From NCBI GenBank assembly GCA_030848705.1, contig CM061235.1, positions 137,027,228 to 137,091,227 of the forward strand: a stretch of DNA of 64,000 bases, written 5' to 3'. The notes under the pieces are model-generated. The model was given only the letters and a program-made list of their open reading frames with translations. It had not been told where the DNA came from and did no database searches. This DNA comes from Heracleum sosnowskyi (Eukaryota; Streptophyta; Magnoliopsida; Apiales; Apiaceae). The translations under genes and the position numbers were made by a program. Shown piece by piece: positions 23,288 to 35,621 of this stretch; position 1 is the first letter of the stretch, and each line of letters begins with the position of its first letter.

Positions 23288-26203
23288 TCAGTCCATTCCA
23301 ATCTCACCTTCTTCACTCATTGGATCGGAGTTAGCAGCTTGATAATCAATCACGGATAGATAGTGCAGTGGTTCTCCAGGTTTAAGGATTGCTCCTAGGA
23401 TGTGTCTTCCAATAAATCCAACCTCTTGACCCACTCCAGCCCACAGCCATGCAATGTTAACATCTTTCTTGTTTAGCTTTGGCATGTTTGGTAGTCTAGG
23501 AAGCACTTCCAATCCTTTCTCCACTCTCTTCCTATAGTAGGGAACATTCTCCATAAGATATTTTCTTAGAGTGTCGGCTGCTTTTGTCCTTCTCCGTTGA
23601 TGTGAGTCCAGTGGATCTAAGATACTTCTCAACTGATATTAGATATTCGTTTGGGTAATCTCTCAGTTTGTCCTCCGTCATGTAGCAGATTCTGAACAAG
23701 TCATTCGTCATGAATCTAACCATAGGAGGGTTTTCAGTAATCTCTGGACTGACCTTCATCAAGATTTCCTTAACATGCTCACGGAGCAGTTCATTTAGCT
23801 TTGTAGTTCTTTGGATCTTGATGAGAATCACCTTCAGTGGTGTCTTTCTCTCTTAGTGATAGAGAATTTGCTTCTTCTTCCATATCATCATCCAAGATAG
23901 GATGTCCTATTTGGCTCCGGATGATATGGCTCATGCTCCTCCTGAATCGATTGCTCTTGCATGACTTCAAATCCCTCTTCACTTTCTTCTAGTACTATGT
24001 CCTCAATCCAATACTGTCTAACTGGAATAGCTTCATTGGTTTCCCAAACTCCCCATCCAGTTGTTTGCCAACCTTCATTAGTCACTTCATTTGTTACCCC
24101 TTCTCCAACTTTCTCCCCCTTAGTTGAGGAATCCTCGATGAAGTTATCCTCATTATAAAAGGTAGTAGAAGGATCAGGTTGTTGTTTTGAAGTTCCGGGT
24201 TGTTGGTTCCTCAACATATTCCAAATAGATTGTACCCCGTCACATTGATTCTCTTTGACATCAGTCCTCAATTCGACCAGTTCTTCCATAGCTTCCCTCT
24301 TCAAGGAGTCCACTGCCTGTTTGGTACCTGTTATAGTGCCAGATGAACTGCCAATGACCCTGAATGTTCTTCTGGAATCAGCTGCAGCCAAGTCAACCTT
24401 CTCTTGAATTGTCTTTAAAGAAGCATTGCCTTGACTAGAGGAGATCCCTTGGTCAAAGGAAGGTCGCAGTAAAACCTTGAATAATGGATTTCCTTCTTTA
24501 TCACAAACTGTCATCTCCTTGAGGGTGGATTGAACATGTACCTCTCTTTCTGTCGGTAACAGCAAATCATGAATATTAGGTAGGGTTAGGGTGTCACTCC
24601 TCACATTTGTCTCTGGGTGTACACTCAACGTTTCTGTCGGTGTTTGAATCATTTTTCCTTTCCCACTCAGGCCAGGTGTAAGTGTTTTTGTTTCACTCAA
24701 ATCCTTAGTGATGATTGTACCTGCAGAAGAAATCACCGTAGCCGTCCTTAAGGAGGTCACCGGTGGTGCAATGGGGCTTCGCAAGTCCCCGTCCTTGGTT
24801 AAACCAAGTTGCTGATCATCCGTGGATGATGTATCCTTTAAAGGATCTAGAGTTTGAATCTCTAGGGGGTTAGAAATAGGCTCTTTTAACAGCAGAGATC
24901 CCGAATCTTCCCCGTGAGTCTGTAAAGACTTCACCTCAGTTGACTTGTCAATAGTAATTGATTCATCGTCACCGAGTTGTCGATCTGCACCTACGTCAGA
25001 CCCTTTACCCGCAGGATCCAGATATGTTCCATCTGGGGAGGTAGACAATGACCTTTTAGATTGTGCATTTAGGTCAAAGCCTTCTCTCGACGTCTGTGAA
25101 GACCCTTGGTTCTTAGAACCTTCAACCAGTGAACCTGACCGTAATATGGTCGGAACACCAGTTGCTTCCGTCAATTCTTCCTTACTTGATTGAGCTATTG
25201 GTTCAGATATTGCTTTCGTTAGCGCAGCCCAATCAAAATCAGAAAAATCAATAAAGGGCGCTTTGGATGAGAGAAATGAAGTATCAACAGTTGCCTCGGT
25301 TTCTGTTCTTCTCCTTTTAGAGGAAGGCAGAGCTGCTGTTGAAGGGTGTATCTCCTTATGTGGTGCTGTTATGGCACTATCTCCCTCTACACTCACGGAT
25401 GTCTGAATATTGGGTATAGGAGGGGAAGGAGGTTCGTTTGTGGTTTCATTTGGCTCTTCCAAAGGCTCTTCGATCGTGGTTAGAGATTGTGGGTTGCAAT
25501 CTCATGGTCTGGATGGCCACTGAGGGCTCTGGATCAACATCCATTGTTGTGGTTCAGGAGCCAGTTCAGGTTGAGGAATGTTACCTTCATTTACCTGTTC
25601 CCCTGGGGGTAGAAGTGGTAGGGGCACCGTTCTTAGATATTCAAGTTTGAACAGTGGGTACCCCTGGAAGATGATTCTTTCTTATCAGAGCGGTTATTGA
25701 ATTGCTCTTCATCTTCATGCACTCCATGGTCTCCTCTTTGGCGAATGTCTCACGCTCATCATCTGTTAAGATATCATTGAGAATTAGCTGTAGGAACCTA
25801 GGATAGAAACAAAGCACATCATCTCTGCATGTTCTTTCATCCAGTGGTCCCATGTCAGGTAATGCTTAAGGAACTCTCCCACAAAGAAGTTAGGTTGTTG
25901 ACTTCTTATGAGAGTGAAGAAAGCATGTATCTCCTCAGTTGTGGGATCCGGAACATGGTTTTCTGTAGGAAAATGTAGTATTCTGTTAAAGTCATGTTCC
26001 GTCACCCTTATTGTTCTGCCCCCTGGCACAACAAAACTGAAGGATCTTACGTTATTCTCACTTGTATCCGTGGCGGTTGTGTACAACGCAGTCAATTGAT
26101 CGATGCAAAGGACTACGGGAGTACTCGAGGCATATGCCACTAATGAACGTGTGTTCAGAAACTCTGCCCATGCACGAAACTGTAAATTCGTAATGGCTTG
26201 CAA
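23288..26203 (-). pseudogene. Extra 3' ORF region of the Copia element (unknown function)
   Basis: Downstream of pol lie several adjacent open frames on the minus strand: 26203-25784, 25853-25641, 25462-23888 (524 codons), 23982-23791, 23831-23532 and 23632-23288. They look like one long ORF broken by a few frameshifts and stops. The first part is a compact domain with short recognisable blocks (VVPGGRTIRVTEHDF, RILHFPTENH). The middle is Ser/Thr/Glu-rich, low in complexity, with a basic KRRR patch. The last part is charged and helical-looking. Sireviruses often carry an env-like or unknown ORF here. I see no signal peptide or clear membrane helix, so an envelope role is unsupported. Confidence 0.65.
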
Positions 26204-26629
26204 GTTTTGAAACGAGACATGATTAGTCTTGATTACTTTTAAACCAAAACTAAAACCAATTAAATTTAATTAATTATTACTAATTAATCAAACTTGACAC
26301 AAAATACCCTTAAAACAAAATTACCCCTTTTTCTTAAAAAAACACAACTTTGAATCACTATTATCAAGAACCCTACTTTTGGTAACACAAATAATCAGAA
26401 TTATCTGAAGAAATCAATTGAAAACAATTAACTTCTAAAGAACAATAGTGAAAATAGTTTTCTTAGAAACAAGTTCTTGAGGCAGTGATGTTCTTGGTTA
26501 TATGTATTCTAGTAAGTATAAACAAAAGCCCTTAGATCTGATAATAAGAAGAAAAAAAACGTAAGGGGTTGTTAAATACTTATTGAATTGACAGGGGCAA
26601 TATTGTCTTTACAGTGTTCGATGTTTTTT

Positions 26630-27060
26630 CTTTAATAGTATGTTCGATGGTTTTCAGTTGGGGGTAAAACTGTCAACTTTACTTCGATAAATTTTGAAAA
26701 ATAACGAAGAGTTTGAAAATCAGAATTTAAAAAGTTTTTCTGAAAAACTATCGAACTTGTTACCTTTTAAAGCTTGAAAAACTATCGAGGGATCCTTTGT
26801 GGAAAAACTATCGAGAATTAAAATAAAGGAAAAATTAATTCTCTTAGATAGATTTTCATTTTCATTTAAATTCAAAAATCATCGAGAATTTAGATAAAGA
26901 ATAATGAAATTCAATTCGATGCTTTTTCAAATTTCCTCAAAAAGTATCGAGAAATGTTTTCAATAGTTTTTCTTTTTCCTTTTCAAAAACTATCGAAAAT
27001 TTATTTCGATAGATTTATCCATGTACTTGAAAAACTATCGAATTTCCTAAATTCGATATT
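26630..27060. repeat. Cluster of CTATCGA-type short repeats (Copia internal)
   Basis: Direct and inverted variants of AAAAACTATCGA recur many times, separated by AT-rich sequence, just upstream (minus strand) of the extra ORF. The same motif is clustered in both LTRs. Confidence 0.75.
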
Positions 27061-27069
27061 TTTTGCTTC

Positions 27070-28560
27070 TGTCTTCATTTTAAAACCTGTTCTTATTTTA
27101 AAATTTAGACTGTTTTATTTCCTATCAAGTTTTAATTCTAATAAATCTTTTCAAATTTACCAAAATCAATTGTCAACAGAAAATTCACAATTTTCTCAGA
27201 ATAAAATCGACTAAATATCATTGAATGATATTAACCAATTAAAATCCAATAAATTATGCTGCATATTTATTTTATGTATTTTAAATTATGGAGCAAATAA
27301 GATATTGAACTGCTTCAATTTCCATAATTCAAATTTCATTAAATAAATAATAATAAATTAATACTAAATATCTATGAGTTAGATATTAGCACTAAATTAT
27401 TAAGATGAGGACTGGATGTTAAATAAATTCACAAGTCCTTAAAATATGAACAATTTTATACTTGTGAACTTATTCAAGAGTTTCTTGCAAATGAGATTTT
27501 CAAATAAGGTGCGTGTCTGCAAGTTACTCTATGAATTGAAGACATGCTCTCGAAAGAAATGATACCTGTTGTTAAGGTGCATTGTCGTGGATTGTTCCAC
27601 AGAGTTGTTGGAGATGAAGTTATTTCCTGAAATAATAACAAGAAATCAATCTTCCTCCACGAAGTTGACAGCTTCTAGAGATGCTCCTCATGTCATTCAG
27701 AGATGCTTCTCCTGTCTTTCTTACAACCTGCGTATTTTATATCTAAATAGCTAAACATGTTAACAAGTATCTTTAGGGTACCATATACTGAGATTTGGTA
27801 TTCCCTTAAGATATCTCAAAATCATGTTGATAACTATAAGACTAGATTTTTGAAATCCACTTGGAACCTTGCACATTGGCAACTTGAGAATACAATATGT
27901 GTTGTCAATTTGCAGCTAATAACTTAATGAGACGCATACCTCTCTAGCTTGTCATTTCTGTCTTTTACCTGATTTGTCCTGATCAAGCTTTAGTGGCTGC
28001 TGTTGGTAGGGAGTCTTGGCATGTCTAGAATCTTCTCAATTGTGCACATTCAAAAGATTCTTGACTTACTTTTATTGCCATCACTCTTTTGGCTTACTTG
28101 TGTTCCTAAAAGAATTATTCTTCTGGCTTGCTCAAAGTAATTCCAAAAAGAATTGCAACTTTCCAAACATACTCATCTTGTACATTCTCTGCAATGACTT
28201 GGCAAATTTCTTGCTCAAGTTTTCGTTAGTAGACCAACATATAATATAATCATGATATCACTGCACATATATGACATTATGTTTGTGCCTTATGACAACT
28301 CTAATAAATTCATATTCTGTAAAAGTTCAGTTAGAGTGTCATACCATGTCTTTGATGATTGCTTGAGTATTGATACCGGTTCATACCAATCTGTAGTGAT
28401 CTTGTGAAGAGAAGTTATACAACGTCCAATTGATCTGCAACAGCAAATGCCAGGATCTGTTGTACATTGACTTCTTCTACTATCTCACCAATCAGGAGTG
28501 CACTTGATCATATTCACCATACAGATATATCCTGATATCCTCAAGTCTCGTCACTGGTGC
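27070..28560 (-). pseudogene. Decayed distal pol region (RT/RNase H) of the Copia element
   Basis: AT-rich sequence between the RT start and the extra ORF. No long frame remains. By position it should hold the rest of RT and RNase H, but I cannot align motifs with confidence. Confidence 0.35.
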
Positions 28561-28566
28561 TTCTTG

Positions 28567-30413
28567 TTAGATACTGCTTCCTAATAGTAACCTAGCATCC
28601 AGTTTGGCCTTGTCCCTCATAACAATTCCAATTTCATCCAGTATTCTGGATACCCATCTTGTTCCAATAACAGATTTTCCCTTAGGCCTGGGTACCAGCT
28701 TCCAAACTTTCTGCCTTTCAGATTGATTGAGTTCATTTTGCTTTGCAATCACCCAATCTGGATCCATCAGAGCTTCTTTACCTTTCTTTGTTTCTTCTTC
28801 AGAAAGAAAACCAAGAAAATAATCATTCATACTCTATAGCTCCAGTCTTTACTCCACCACTAGGATCACTAAGAACTAGACATCAGGAATGATATTGAAT
28901 CTAAACCCTTTGTCTTGACAGATACGTTCTTGAAGTGTCCTCTAGATGTTCATTGTGGTGTTGATCTGACTAATTGATCCTTCTTTTGCTCCCCCTAAGT
29001 TGTTGCTGGGATTTCCTGAGAATCCTCATCCTCGCTGAGTGGTTCTGTTGAAGTACTGAGCTGTGTAGTTAAACTACCATTACCACTGCTTGGATTTGAA
29101 TCATCATTACCATTAATTCCACACATAACAGCTGAGAGCTTGGAGTTGTTGAACATCATATTCAGACTTTCAATCACCTCTTGTTGATTAATCAAATTTA
29201 CCTCGTAGGCTTTAGATTCCACTGATTAGCCGAGGAGAATATCCTTAAGAGCCTTAGCTGCCAATCTTGCCAAGATGCTTACTTGTAAAACATTTTCCTC
29301 CAAACCCCTGAAAGAAATTCAGAGTTTGCTTCTATTGGCCAATTCAGGGTATCATGGAAATGTGATTAATCTCATCTGTGATGTCCTGTCTTTCAGATTG
29401 AACGAACAACACCAGTTTGTATTAAAAGTAGACATCAACCATCACTGAAGTATATCTTTACTTTGTTGTAGATAAGACATTAACTAGTCCGTAGAGTTCC
29501 ATACGTATCATCTGAAGCGGCTCAGTAATGCTTATCACATTATAGCTTTTCTGTGATGTTTCTTTGACTTCCCTTAATGACATGCCTCATATATTTCATC
29601 TAGCTTGAATCCCAGATGAGGCAGTCCTCTCACCAATACCATCTTTAGAAAAGAGTTCCTTGTATTGTCATGCAAGGGTGAGAGCTTCTCAACCTTCCTG
29701 CTTGAGATAAAACACTGCTCCTTCATTGAATAAAAAGATTTGTGCTTTGAATCTTCAGCAAGAGAGTTGCTTCTAATTGTTATCATTGACTCCAATTATT
29801 AGTTGTTATCAATGATACCAATTATTGTAAACATGATGACATTCCATTTCCAACGTAGCCATGTCCCGTGATGAAAACCTTTGCTGTCATCTCCAAAGAT
29901 TATTAACGGAACAGCTTTCTCAATCACATTTGATGGCAAGATCTTTCTTCGATCATATGTCTTCAGTAGTAAAGACCAAGAAAGCATATAAATCGATTAA
30001 CCTGATTTGCCTGCACTCACAAATGGATTGACAGTTCTTGGTACCCAACTTATTTGCTTGGGTCCAGATGGATTAGAGATTTTGCTTTTAAAAGTGGTAA
30101 CAACAGCTTCAACCTATACATGCTTATTCTTATCTCTGACTGACCTTGCAGTCGTTGCTCTAATGTGATTCTTAAACATGCTTTTTCTATGATTAATGCA
30201 AGTTCTAAGATATGCATTCATAATATTTAAATAAGCAAACATGTTAATAAGAATAAATGGCATACATTGAGCATTTTGACATTGCAGATAAGAGATGTGC
30301 AAAATAGGCATGTTTTGCATTTTAGAAAATTCAGTACTTTCTACTTTAACCAATATACACAAGTGTAACATGTAGCAAGTAGATTTACAGATATTCAATA
30401 ATTTTCTAAGCAC
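28567..30413 (-). pseudogene. Copia gag-end/protease/integrase/RT-start remnants
   Basis: Minus-strand fragments in the expected order. Near 30010-30060 there is a gag-end-like GPKQISWVPR stretch. 29987-29799 resembles the protease region. 29795-29574 holds a GAG-pre-integrase-like block (VLVRGLPHLGFKLDEI). 29222-28995 is an integrase C-terminal hinge-like piece. 28830-28567 is the start of Copia RT (MDPDWVIAKQNELNQ, WKLVPRPKGKSVIGTRWV). Stops and frameshifts separate all of them, so no functional polyprotein can be made. Confidence 0.7.
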
Positions 30414-30419
30414 ACATGG

Positions 30420-31600
30420 AATAAAAGAATTAACAATTAAATCACTAATTCTATCTAATCCATTCTGTTGTTGTATGGCATCTAACTTTCTCTATTACCT
30501 AAGTCAGTTTTAGATACAGCTTGGTGTTCTACAAATTCTACTGACTCTAAAGGTAATTCCTCCATTCTTCAAACTGATTATCCCTTAACAAACAATTCAG
30601 AATAAATGAGCAAATCTTGTTCTACTAGGGATACTGAAACTTAGCTTCACTAAGGTCTTATGTGCCAGAAACTTAACCCCTAAAACTAAGAGTTGTTTCT
30701 TAAGAAAGCTTCTATCTCACTTGCAAATCTTATTCTACAAATATTCATACACACATACCTAAGATATTCTATGTACATGCTTTGAATATTGAGAATTAAA
30801 TACTGCATTGGTTCAAGGAAAAGATACCTGAGATATGTGAGGTGAATCATCTTCAGAGATTGCTATGAAAGCAAGATATCCATGATCTTCTCGTCATCTG
30901 ATCCATCCCAACTCTTTCCTTAAGCAACATAAGTTTTGTGCTGATGCTTCTTCAACAAAGCATTCCACTTCTGTTTCAGCTATTAACTAAGTCCCTATTC
31001 TTCTTTGTTTGTTAGGCTTCTTCATTGTGTAGCACACCCTGATAGTTTCTCGTTACATAGTTCTTATCATAGTTGAAACTATCACTCTTGTTTTTGTTAC
31101 CATCTCAGCCTGTAACTACCTCTTTGAACTGAATCCTGAAGAATCTTTGCTTCGTAATAAATAAGCCTGATCCATGGATGTGGCTTTTGTACTCCTTCTG
31201 AATCTGATGTGACTAAACTTCCTTGACAAGTGAAACACTGATCTTTAGTCTAGTCTCTCGAGGTTTTCTACCTGAGCTTCTTCTTATTCAGCTACTAGTA
31301 ATTCTTCTATTCTGTTTTGAGGTTCCAACATTAATAAACGTTACTGAGATATTTGTTTGTCCATTCCTAACCTCCTCTATAACAATCTTTTGAGAACCTT
31401 TGGCTTAGGATATGAAATATTTTAAATTCCAAGAATTTCGAACTTCTTGAAAAATAAAAATATTTCAAGAATAAAATTCAAATTATTTAAAATTCAAAAA
31501 TTTCAAGAAATGAAAATTTTGAAAATTAAAAAATCCGAAAATTCTGAGAACTTGAGTGATTGGCCTAAAACACCGGATCTAATCTGTATATTGATTAACA
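30420..31600 (-). other. Copia 5' internal region (leader and decayed gag)
   Basis: Between the primer-binding site and the first recognisable gag-end fragment. No long ORF; gag appears lost or unrecognisable. Confidence 0.4.
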
Positions 31601-31613
31601 AGCTCTGATGCCA
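31601..31613 (-). other. Copia primer-binding site
   Basis: The minus strand reads TGGCATCAGAGCT two bases after the 5' LTR end, close to the plant initiator-Met PBS TGGTATCAGAGC. One position differs. Confidence 0.75.
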
Positions 31614-31615
31614 AT

Positions 31616-32780
31616 TGTTAGGTCCCGAAGTATCGTAGAAGGGGGGGTTGAATACGATACTCACAAATAATTCAATTTCATTCGCGGATAATTCATTCAG
31701 TTCTATAACGAAATCAAACACACCAAACCAAACCAAAAGTCGGGGAATATATCGTTTTATAAATATAAACCTCGAGGGGTGCTACAATTTCTAATCCGTA
31801 GATTAGCTACAATGAGTTCTAGGTTATTCACAATCAATACAATGAAAGAATTCTGAGCACTATAAATTTCTATGATCTTCTCCGGCTCAAACTTCTCTCT
31901 CAGTAGTTGCTACTATGAACTAACCTCGACTGAAGAAGACACACTTCCTCTGTTGTAATTGTAGTCTTAGTTTTTAGAAAACTATCGAACCTTAATTGTT
32001 AAAACAATCTTGGCCGTCCAATTCTCATCAACCTGTCAGACAAACAAACTTTTCACCTGCTTTCTAATTTGAAAAGTATCGAATGAATAAAGTAATTATT
32101 CAATTCGATAGTTTTTAAATAAAAACTATCGAATGTAATACTTACTTTATTAAAGTATTCATTTACTTTATGCTTTTCATTCGATGGTTTTCTAATTTAG
32201 AAAACTATCGAATCCTTTTCTTTTGATTTTCTTTATGTCACCTTCGATGGTTTTCTTAAAAGAAAAACCATCGAATTCTTTTCCTTGTCCTTGACCTTTT
32301 AGAAAATCCATTCAGCTCCAGGGTGTTTCAGTTTTAGACTGTATCAATTTCTTCTGAGACGATAAAACAACTTGATCTTTTTAGTGCCGTCACCTAGTGC
32401 AACTGGTCTGGTTCACAGATGAATAACACTTGATCAATTCTTCTTTTATGTCTTCAATTCAATGCTGCTGATAAGTCCCTTGTCGTTCTGGTTGCTTCAT
32501 CACTGGAATCCCGTGGTACTGAACCCTAAATCATTCACATACTTCTGTCGTCTTGAAAGTCTTGTTTCTTTTGCTGTCACTGAGGCTTGAACATTTTCAT
32601 GAACTTCTTTCCGTGACCTGTTTACGGACTTCAAGAATACATAACGTATTTTGATTTTTTGAGTTTACCTTTTCTTCTTTGATTCTGGATTCCTGTGCTT
32701 CTGTTAATACTATTGTATGTCTTGTCCTTTGTTGAGTTGTAGTTATCTCTTTTACATCTTATGTTACATTATGCTTTACA
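31616..32780 (-). repeat. Copia LTR (5' LTR in element orientation)
   Basis: 1165 bp. Pairs with 21886-23052. It contains the same CTATCGA hairpin cluster at about 31980-32275. No promoter is confidently placed within it. Confidence 0.95.
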
Positions 32781-32785
32781 ACATT

Positions 32786-33611
32786 GCACAAAGCAATGGG
32801 TCGTAGGTCTCTCATACTATAGGCATTCTCTTTTTTCGGAATTAAGACCACATTTGTACTATTGAGATCTCCTGGAAAATTCTTTGATTTAAGCCACTGT
32901 GTGCATTGTTTAAATACCTCATGTCCCATCACTTTCCAAAAACTCTAAAAAACGCTGGATTAAGTCCGTCAGGGCCCCCATCTTTGTCAGGGTACATCTG
33001 TTTTAAAGCTATAGTAAACTTCTCAAATGTAAACTCCTCAGTTAGTTTACGATTCTGTTCTACAGACAGCATTCTATGACTATCAGAAATTGTCAGATTT
33101 GTTATACCTTCCTCTTCAGTAAACAGCTTGGAAAAATAATCTCGAACAACTTCACACATTCCATTGTGATCCTCGACTTTTTCTCCAGCATCATTGGTTA
33201 AGAAAGCAATTTTATTTGCCTTTTTCTTTGCAGAAGCAGAAGCATGAAAGAATCGAGTGTTATCATCACCTTCACGGAGCCAAAACAATTTAGCACGCTG
33301 CTTCCAGTAGGTCTCTTCCTGAAGTAAAAGTGTATTTAATTGTTCCTTTTCACTTAGATACTTCTTCACACTATCAGCATCCTCACAATCCACGAGCTCA
33401 TTTAGCTTTGCCTTGTGTTCCCGTATCTTCTCTCTAAACTTCTGAAAGAATGACTTTCCCCATCTGGCCATAAATGAAGTGACCTCAACAATTTTTGGAA
33501 GTAGATGTATTATTGGAATCGAAACCCAAATTTCAGAAACTTCTCGAACAAAATTTGGTTCTTTTAACCAAATATTTTCAAAACGGAAGCGAAACTCTTT
33601 CTTCGATATTT
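32786..33611 (-). pseudogene. LINE ORF2 connecting region and RT N-terminal part
   Basis: The open part 33471-32929 encodes the region between endonuclease and RT (FFQKFREKIREHKAKLNEL, WLREGDDNTRFFHASASAKK, DGGPDGLNPAFF). It continues in a shifted frame to 32786 with FPGDLNSTNVVLIPKKE and LRPIALCNV, where the Copia target duplication interrupts it. It is offset by a frameshift from the endonuclease frame near 33600. Confidence 0.85.
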
Positions 33612-34315
33612 CAGTATTTTAAAAGCTCCAGAACAATCGGCTCATGATCAGAGACTGGTGCATGAATAACTCTCAGACTATTTGCTGGGAATTTAGCCAT
33701 CCAACTTGCATTAGCAAAACCACGATCCAGTTTTTCTCTTACCCAAGCATTAGTATCTCGACCTCTTTCCCAAGTGAACTTACCACCTCTTAAACTTATT
33801 TCAGACAATTGACACTCTTCAACCACATTACGAAAACCATCAAGGAGATATTGAGGATGTGCAATCGTACCTTTTTTATCAGAAGCAAAAAGGGGGTCAT
33901 TGAAATCTCCCCATATGCACCAAGGGACATTCGATATGTTTGCCAATCTACGAATTAAACTCCAGGATTCTCTACGTTTCGTACGTTCTGGATACCCATA
34001 GTAGCATGAAAGACGCCATGACACAGTATTATTATCCATAAACAGCATATCAATATGGTGACTAGAGTAACCAGCTACTTGACAATGTGCAGCTTGTTTC
34101 CATAGTATAGCCGAACCTCCACTACGTCCAACTCTATCTACTGAAAAACAGTGATCAAAACCAAACTTAACTCTAAGTTCTTCAATTTTATTAGAAAAGG
34201 AAATTGTCTCAATTAAAAATAAGAAAATGGGTTTGTGATCCCTTATAAGATCACCAAGTGCTCGAACTATACGAGGGTTCCCAAGACCTCGACAGTTCCA
34301 ACTAATGTGACTCAT
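33611..34315 (-). pseudogene. LINE ORF2 endonuclease domain (EEP/APE-like)
   Basis: 234 uninterrupted codons. Visible catalytic blocks are ISWNCRGLGN, FLIETISFS (Glu), WCIWGDFND (Asp/Asn) and SDHEPIVLEL (terminal SDH), so the nuclease that nicks the target looks complete. It begins with an ATGA overlap with the stop of ORF1, suggesting termination-reinitiation, and ends at a TGA after which ORF2 continues in another frame. Confidence 0.88.
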
Positions 34316-35499
34316 TGATGCTGGCTAGCTTGCGTAGCAAGCTTAGCCATTAAGATTGAAGAGGTCCATGCACAATCACCATGAGAAAGATTAGGGTCCT
34401 TGGTTGAGGTATCTGTTTGTTGTGTCTGTAATACAGTATCTTGGGCTTCTATTCTCTGCCGCTTTCTTTCCTCCAAATTTAGCCTATATAACTCTTCCGA
34501 GTCCAGCCCACTAATATTACTTGAATTTGAATTCCCCGCCTTAGATGTCATATTATTTCCGTATTTAACTCCATATCCCGGATTGCCAGCTGAATTACTC
34601 CCCTTATCCCTTTGAACACGCGAGTCAGTTGTTGAACGCGCAAATTCAGTTTTTTGAAATCCTTGATTTTCAGCACTGTGATTATCCATCTCTTTCTGCC
34701 GTCCCCAGTCGCTGTCACCCTCCTCCCGGAGCCACTTGCTCTTACTGCCTCCTGTTATTCTCCGTGGTGGATCACGTAGCCAATGTCCCCACTCCTTAGC
34801 AATTTCTCCATCAGTAATCTCTAGCTTCTTCCTACAGAATCGTTCTGTATGGGACAGTAGACCACAGATGAAACATAAGTCCCCCAGTTTCTCATATTTA
34901 CAATTAACCACAATCTATGTTTTATCTTTTTTCACTATCTTCTTCTTTCTTTTGAGAGGTTTACGAACGTCTAACCGGATTCGTATTCGCATGAATTCAC
35001 GCCATATGCTTGAGTTGTTCTTTGCATCATATTGTAAAAAAGTACCAAAAAAATTACCCAATTGCTTACCAACCATTTCTGTCATATATCCTACCGGAAG
35101 CTCATGGATCTGTATCCAAAAATCCACCTCATTCAACGAGACCTTGACAGGATCTTCTCCCATTTTTACTGTATTCATCACAAGAAGCGCACCGTCGATT
35201 GTCCAAGGACCATTACTAAATACCCAATTCATATCATCTTTATGGTAGAACTGGAACAAGAAAATCCCAGGCTTGAGATCTTTGATGTTAATGCCTATTG
35301 CAGGTTTCCATAAATCAACAAGCTTTGTTCTCATTGCACGGACGTTAATGTTTTTCTCAGTCAAAAAACGACCTACGATACACAATTCAAACTTGTTGCA
35401 TTCCTCTTCCACTCCCTCATCAAAGACTAATTTTTCATTCTCTTCGTTTGCAATATTCAAATCCTCCATCTGCATCTCTATGTCTCCCATTGTTGTCAT
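34312..35499 (-). pseudogene. LINE ORF1 (DUF4283 / zf-CCHC gag-like)
   Basis: One frame interrupted by a single TAG at 34917-34915. The N-terminal half (35499-34918) is a DUF4283-type RNA-binding domain (FELCIVGRFLTEKN, GIFLFQFYHKDDMNWVF, GPWTIDGALLVM). The second half starts with the CCHC knuckle (YEKLGDLCFICGLLSHTERFC) and ends in a Ser/Asn-rich tail. In plant L1 elements ORF1 coats the RNA. Apart from the one stop it is open throughout. Confidence 0.85.
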
Positions 35500-35621
35500 G
35501 ATATCACAGGCTCTCACAATTCTAGAATATAGAAAGGAGAGAAAACATTCAAACGACTCTCACATAAGAAAGGAGAGAAAACCTATTACAATAATAATTA
35601 TTAGTCGGTAGATAATAGCAT

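Larger units (their letters stand above)
21886..32780 (-). mobile_element. Copia (Sirevirus-like) LTR retrotransposon inserted in the LINE
   Basis: Two LTRs (21886-23052 and 31616-32780) begin TGTTAGGTCC and end GCTTTACA on the + strand. The 5-bp target duplication ACATT (21881-21885 and 32781-32785) is perfect. On the minus strand the primer-binding site after the 5' LTR resembles initiator-Met tRNA (TGGCATCAGAGC), and a G-rich polypurine tract precedes the 3' LTR. The order gag/protease/integrase/RT fragments marks Copia. A long extra ORF region after pol, as in Sireviruses, fills 23288-26203. Pol is degenerate, yet the LTRs differ at only about 12 positions by eye. Confidence 0.92.
19284..35613 (-). 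mobile_element. L1-type LINE retrotransposon, split by a Copia element
   Basis: On the minus strand the order is ORF1 (35499-34312), an endonuclease ORF (34315-33611), a connecting region and RT start (about 33600-32786), the Copia insertion (21886-32780), RT and zinc finger (21885-20074), RNase H-like region (19726-19316) and an A-rich tail (T-rich on + at 19284-19301). Without the Copia element it is about 5.4 kb, which is full length. A 14-bp target duplication AATAGCATCTTATT flanks it (19270-19283 and 35614-35627). ORF1 and ORF2 overlap as ATGA at 34312-34315. Several stops and frameshifts make it inactive. Confidence 0.92.

Noticed and set aside
23288..26203. Retroviral-type envelope gene
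   Set aside because: Position fits, but no signal peptide or membrane helix is visible. Kept as an ORF region of unknown function.
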